Source of the DNA: Anarhynchus alexandrinus
Lineage: Eukaryota; Chordata; Aves; Charadriiformes; Charadriidae
DNA: 64,000 bases
Direction of reading: 5' to 3'
NCBI GenBank assembly: GCA_008711295.1
Contig: VUYV01000212.1
Coordinates: 714,564 to 778,563 of the forward strand
Part shown: positions 59,235 through 64,000 of the stretch, piece by piece
Position numbering within the stretch: position 1 is the first letter of the stretch
Layout: each line of letters opens with the position of its first letter
Notes under the pieces: model-generated
Database searches by the model: none
What the model saw: only the letters and a program-made list of their open reading frames with translations
Told to the model about the DNA's origin: nothing
Made by a program: the position numbers and the translations under genes

Positions 59235-61222
59235 AACTTCCATCTTGAGATAGACCACTAAGACATCAAATACAGAGATAACAATGAAATGTCACAGGGA
59301 ACTTCTACTGACATGAAAACAACCATACCCAGAAGAATCCATCTTCCCAAGGCAGGTGATAGCTACAAGATAACCTGACAGCCACCTCAACAGATATGAA
59401 ATATATAATTTAAAAAAAAAAAATCAACACTTAAATACACAGGGAAGGGTCCCATGCTGGCCATTTCAAGGAAGATGGCATAACAAGAAAAATCAACACA
59501 GGAGAACGCTGCAGAGATTTCAAGTTCAGAAAAAAATACTGCAGCATCAGTCCTCAACTCTCAGGACTGACCCAAACAAAAAGAAGAGAAAAAAGAAATT
59601 TGAAAACATTCCTTCATCACTTATTCTTATTTCTCCATGTATTTCTTGTATAAAACAAAGATCGCATTCAATGACGAATACAGCCCAGATGCTGTAGAAA
59701 GTCATCTCATTCACTACCCCCTACCAACATATTCCTGGAGAGACAGAAAGACAGACCAGAAAGCCAAATCAACTGTGAGTCAGGGACTGCTTTTCCCTTG
59801 TGAAGCCCTTGTGACTTCTGAGGGGATGATACTACTCCATGCCAAATGGACATGATTTCTATTATCCGCCCTTAGAGATGGGATAAGCCATTAGTTCAGT
59901 TAAGAATAGAAACAGAATCCCAAGTCATCCATTCTACAACCACATTAGAAATTTTCTGCAAGGATTCTTATTTCTATTCAGCAGCTAAAGAAGCTGACAG
60001 ATAGGTCTGGAGCTCTTTTTATTAAAATCTCCAAGGACGTTTCCATTTCTGGTTTATGGTGATGTGAATTTGCCCTATATCTACTTAGGGCACTCACGGT
60101 TTTTGAGCCTCAGAATTAAGTAGTTATTGATTATAACCAGATTGAATATTCAATTTAAACACTGAAGATTTTGCTTTTACAGGGACTGTTAGCACAAGCA
60201 AACCCAGCACTCTGCCTCTGCAGCTGCCCTCACCTATGGGATCAACCACTGCTCCCACTATAGCGGTCCTGCCATGGCATCACAGAGGCAAGAAGTATAA
60301 CCATATCTGTATAATCTCAGATACATAATCCAATATCTGGATGGGTAGGAAAATCCCTGAGCCCAGACTGAAGCCCCAGTTCCTAGTATTACTCAAATAT
60401 CCAAACCCTAAAGATCACAGGAGGAAAACTTTTTCCAGCAGAGTTATAACGCATCCAGCCAGAACACAAAACCAGTTTAACTACCATCAACTGAAAGGAA
60501 CAAGAAGCAGGGCAGGTTGAAAAACAAAACAAAACACGCAAGCACTTCAGAGGCTTACACAACAGTATTTATAGTGTGCTATATCCACCCAAATCCAGAC
60601 AGCACACTTCTCAATCTATCAGGATTCACAAACAGTGACATTGAGAGTATGATGAAAAGGCAAAAAAATTACACAAAAAAACTTCTGATACAAGAAGAAG
60701 AAATACAATCTGAATATGAAGAATCAATTTCACTGAGTTCAGCAAGCTGCGAGCACTTATTTAAGTCTCGGTCTCACAGTCTTAAGTAAGATCTGAGTCT
60801 CACTGAGATCCACGATAACATTTCTACCTAATTTAACGTAGGCCAGAAATTCACTTCATGATTGATGTAGTATGCCAGACCAGCTACTGAGCTGCGTTAC
60901 AAAGTCCTTCCCTTAAACCAACCCACAGACAATTTTAGCCACACAGCCAGAGCAAGAACCTGAGCACCCTTCAAGCAAGCAGCCAGGAGGCACACATACT
61001 CCTGACAGAAATTTAATCCTCCCAGAAGAGCACATTTTGCAATTAAGGAGAGACCAGTAAAATCAAGCTTAAACATATTAAGTACTAGTGAACTACAAAT
61101 ATTTTTTCCCCAAACCTTCAAGATCAAGAGGGTAGAAGAAAAGACTAGTATTTTTTTTAAATGAAATTTCAGTTGTTCCCTCTTTCATCCTGCCATCTTT
61201 TCTATTTTAGAGTTGAAGAATG
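59235..61222. other. Intronic sequence without recognised gene
   Basis: This part of intron 2 contains a 90-codon open frame on the plus strand (60517-60789) whose second half is rich in Glu, Lys and Ser. It has no known family, no clear splice context and no supporting evidence. I do not call it a gene. Confidence 0.5.
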
Positions 61223-61281
61223 AAAAAAAAAAAACCAAACCAGAAACCAAACCAAAACCAAACAAACCAAAAACCAAAACC
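61223..61281. repeat. A/C-rich low-complexity tract
   Basis: About 59 bp of A runs separated by CC, giving ACCAAA and AACCAAAA units. On the NR3C2 transcript strand it reads as repeated GGTTT/GGTTTT. Confidence 0.92.
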
Positions 61282-61935
61282 TGAAATTGCTTCAGGATAC
61301 AGGTTCCTTTAAAACACACATTTCAGTAATGTGTGTATTTCAGAGTAACTCAAAGCTAGGGAATAGTTAAGCAGTGATTATAATTTACAGTATGCAGAGA
61401 GGAACTGTAATAACTGTACATCTGGGCAGTGGGCTGAAGTGGCAGAGAATAAATAAAGGCCAGGGGATGTTTTATTCCATCTCTTCCACACTCCTCAAGG
61501 ACATGGCAGCTTGTATTAGAGGACAGCAGCAAGGCAAGCACTTGCAGCGTGACAAAGCCTGCACGTGAACTGCATCTATGCCTTTTTTAGAATGATATGT
61601 ATGTATACGTATGTATGTATATACGCACATGCATATATAGATACGTCACCAAATAAATTATCTGCAGAATTTATTCCTCCATTGAAAGCGCAGGCTGTCA
61701 TTGCTGGGAGCCAGAAGCTCAATGCCATCAGGGTGTAGACTCTGATCACAACTTGCCAAGACGCAGGAGCTGCACAAGGAGCACTGCTGCACCCGAACTG
61801 TATAACGCTGGTACGTAACTCTCCATAAGGTTATCACATTACAGTTACCCGTACTGAATAAGCAAATCCCCTCAATCACCCCTATGCAGTCGCCTGCCCT
61901 CCTGCGGAGGACATCTGATACACTAGGGTCAGTTG
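61282..61935. other. Intronic sequence with a TATG/TACG microsatellite
   Basis: Apart from the simple repeat at 61595-61646, nothing was recognised in this part of intron 2. Confidence 0.5.
61595..61646. repeat. Degenerate (TATG)n microsatellite
   Basis: About 50 bp of ATGTATGTATACGTATG-type units followed by mixed CA/TA steps. Confidence 0.85.
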
Positions 61936-62020
61936 AAAAAAAAAAAAACCAAACCAAAANAACCAAAAACAAACAAAAAAAACCAAACCCACAAAAAAAA
62001 AAAACAACCAAAACCCACAA
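61936..62020. repeat. A/C-rich low-complexity tract with one unresolved base
   Basis: About 85 bp of A runs separated by CC or C. The single N of the window is at 61960, inside this tract. The tract length may be unreliable. Confidence 0.92.
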
Positions 62021-63125
62021 AGCATACAAATTCTCATGAAAACTAACATCTGGTATGTGTGCAGGATGACTACGAGTTCTACAGCTACAACTCCAAAATA
62101 CCATAAAAAGTTAAGGATAATATATTAATTACTCCTGCAACCTGTTTTGCATTTTTTAGTTTTGTGGTAAAGTTAAGTAATACCAGTGGAACAGCAGCTA
62201 CAACTAAAACTGCCGAACATTTCTCCTTGTATTGGCAAGTGGAAAGAAGTTTTTGTTTGTCTGCTTGTTTAAAACTAGGCATTAACGTTTTTCAGCATGG
62301 GTGTGTTTCAGGAAAAACGCTATAGCTGTTTCTGAAAAACCAATGTGAGGGGAAATCACTGTTTTGACGGTTTTCAAATTTCCTACAACTGACCCTTTTA
62401 AAACTAGTATTTCCATGTTTTAGTGTAAAGACTTTGAATTGACCTTGGAGTCAGCGGTCATGCTTTTTCCAGCCTGGGCAAAATCCACTCAAACGCACCC
62501 CCTAAAAGCAGTGTTTGCACGCACTCAATAAGGGTTCACAGTATTAGGCAGCAGTATTTCCTCCATATTTTATCTACACTGAGCAAGCCATAGATGAGGG
62601 CCAAACAAATTCTGTTCTTCTCCCTTCCTCCCTCTGTACAGATGCTTGTTCTTGCTGTTGTGAACTGCTGCACCCGAACTGAGATGAAGGACACTTAATC
62701 TCACCTCATCTCAGCAAATGCAGCATTGCTGCTACGTATACTGGAACGGAAGGGAAGGTCCCAACCTGAACACAAAGGGACCAGGACAGGCAATGATATT
62801 TACTTGAGGCTACTGAGATGCAATGAGTGGATGTAAATGCAGTATTACAAGGAGAAGGACAAGCTGAGAGCATGCCAGCAAGAGACAGAAGACAACAGCA
62901 AAAGAAAGGAGGGGACAGAATATTGGGTAGGGTGTCAAAAAACTCTGCAGCGACGTGGATGGAAATACAGGGTTATTTAGACCATAGTCTGGGATTAGAC
63001 AGAGGTGAAGACTCCAGGACATCCTGAACGTCTCCCTGCGCCTTACTACTTGTGGTCTCTTTCTACAGCAAGTCTGTTAGCAAAAGCAGCAAGGTCCATT
63101 TTTAAGGTTCAACAAGCCACATGGG
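62021..63125. other. Intronic sequence without recognisable gene or repeat
   Basis: AT-rich, unique as far as I can see, with only short open frames that lack any domain. Confidence 0.5.
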
Positions 63126-63182
63126 TCACAGAATCATCTAGGTTGGAAGGGCCCTTTAAGTTCATTGAGTGCAACCATTAGT
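63126..63182 (-). mobile_element. CR1 LINE, very short 3' end fragment
   Basis: On the plus strand it reads cacagaatcatctaggttgg, aagggccctttaagttcatt and gagtgcaacc. This is the reverse of the CR1 3' terminus, about 57 bp, strongly 5'-truncated. Confidence 0.85.
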
Positions 63183-64000
63183 AGATGCCACTGTTCCATG
63201 AAATGGTATTTATTTCCATCAACTTTCTTAAGAGGTCCCAGAAGTACTTGTGACTGTGTAGCTTTTGTGACTGTATGCAACCTTATTTACTACAACTCTG
63301 CTTTGTGCGCAGGATGAATGAACCATTGTCTGGACAGCAAATTTGGAGAAGCAAATTCAAGTATATTCTATAACTGAAAAATTTACCATTAGGATGGAGC
63401 CTGTGCCTCCTTCATTTCAGGAACCTGAAACAAGGCTGGAAAGTTTTGACAGAAGACGACCAATATAAATTAAGGAAGTACAATGCCTGACTTTATCAAA
63501 ACTGAATTTATCATAACTTTTCCACATGCTATAAAATAGATACTTTTCATACAAATACATACTTTTGCCAAAGGTTTGTCTTTTATCTTTGAACCGTGAA
63601 AAGACTCCAAAAAGCTAAGCTAGCCAATAGCGCACATTTAAGGTAATTTGCAAACTGTGCACCGAGTTCATTAATACCGACAATTTAACGAACAATGTAG
63701 CCTTTGAATAGCCACATTGATTACAATTTTCTACAATTAAACTCCATTTACATACTTTACAAATGCTTACAGAAAACAGTATTTACACCTTTACACATGT
63801 GTAATAATTGTAAATACACGGAGTCCAGAAGAATTTATGACTTACTTATGGCACCTCAAACTGTTCGAATTATTTCGGACTGCATATTCTCCAGCTCTTA
63901 CATGCATGTAAAAGGAGAGACCAGAAGAGAGCAGGCCAGAACAAACATGCCATCTACCACGAAGGCGGCGCTGGAAAGGGGGAAGCGCGCAGCTCCTGAA
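63183..64000. other. Intronic sequence at the right edge
   Basis: No gene was recognised. The stretch 63590-63740 is unique and AT-rich with ATTAAT and ACAAT sites. The last 40 bases become CpG-richer (gaaggcggcgctgg, gaagcgcgcagc), which may be the start of a feature beyond the window. Confidence 0.45.

Noticed and set aside
61658..62104. 148-codon open frame on the minus strand
   Set aside because: It crosses an A/C-rich low-complexity tract and an N, giving a run of Phe, Val and Leu that reflects composition only.
63900..64000. Possible start of exon 2 at the right edge
   Set aside because: No splice donor followed in frame by NR3C2 N-terminal sequence is visible; only a short CpG-richer end is seen.

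Overview
This window reads as vertebrate nuclear DNA, most likely from a bird. It is AT-rich and almost entirely non-coding. It carries typical avian CR1 LINE fragments, several ending in the CR1 3' octamer (ATTCTGTG-like). The only protein-coding sequence I can defend is two exons of a nuclear receptor gene on the minus strand. They are exons 3 and 4 (human numbering) of NR3C2, the mineralocorticoid receptor. Exon 3 (36180-36319, 140 bp) encodes the first DNA-binding zinc finger, and exon 4 (302-418, 117 bp) encodes the second. Both have exact splice signals, and their lengths and phases match the known NR3C2 structure.

Layout, in gene order from right to left: 64000-36320 is the 3' part of intron 2; 36319-36180 is exon 3; 36179-419 is the complete 35.8-kb intron 3; 418-302 is exon 4; 301-1 is the start of intron 4. 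The large N-terminal exon 2 and the ligand-binding-domain exons lie outside the window. No second gene, RNA gene, CRISPR array or bacterial-type feature was seen.

The introns hold the following. (i) CR1 LINE pieces of different ages at 4840-5600, 15285-15420, 23930-24360, 28130-28420, 32675-32775, 32940-33185, 40267-40357 and 63126-63182. (ii) A decayed LINE of a different, non-CR1 type at about 51400-53030 on the minus strand, whose broken reverse transcriptase can be followed in order across several frames. (iii) MIR/CORE-SINE-like relics at 25670-25845 and 37570-37662. (iv) Simple repeats, A/C-rich tracts and one N at 61960. (v) Several unique, dyad-rich AT-rich segments that could be conserved regulatory DNA. 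The best of these is three back-to-back perfect inverted repeats at 48825-48876.

I found no novel multi-gene system. The points most worth checking are the non-CR1 LINE relic, the dyad clusters, and the lack of the mammalian in-frame alternative donor after exon 3.
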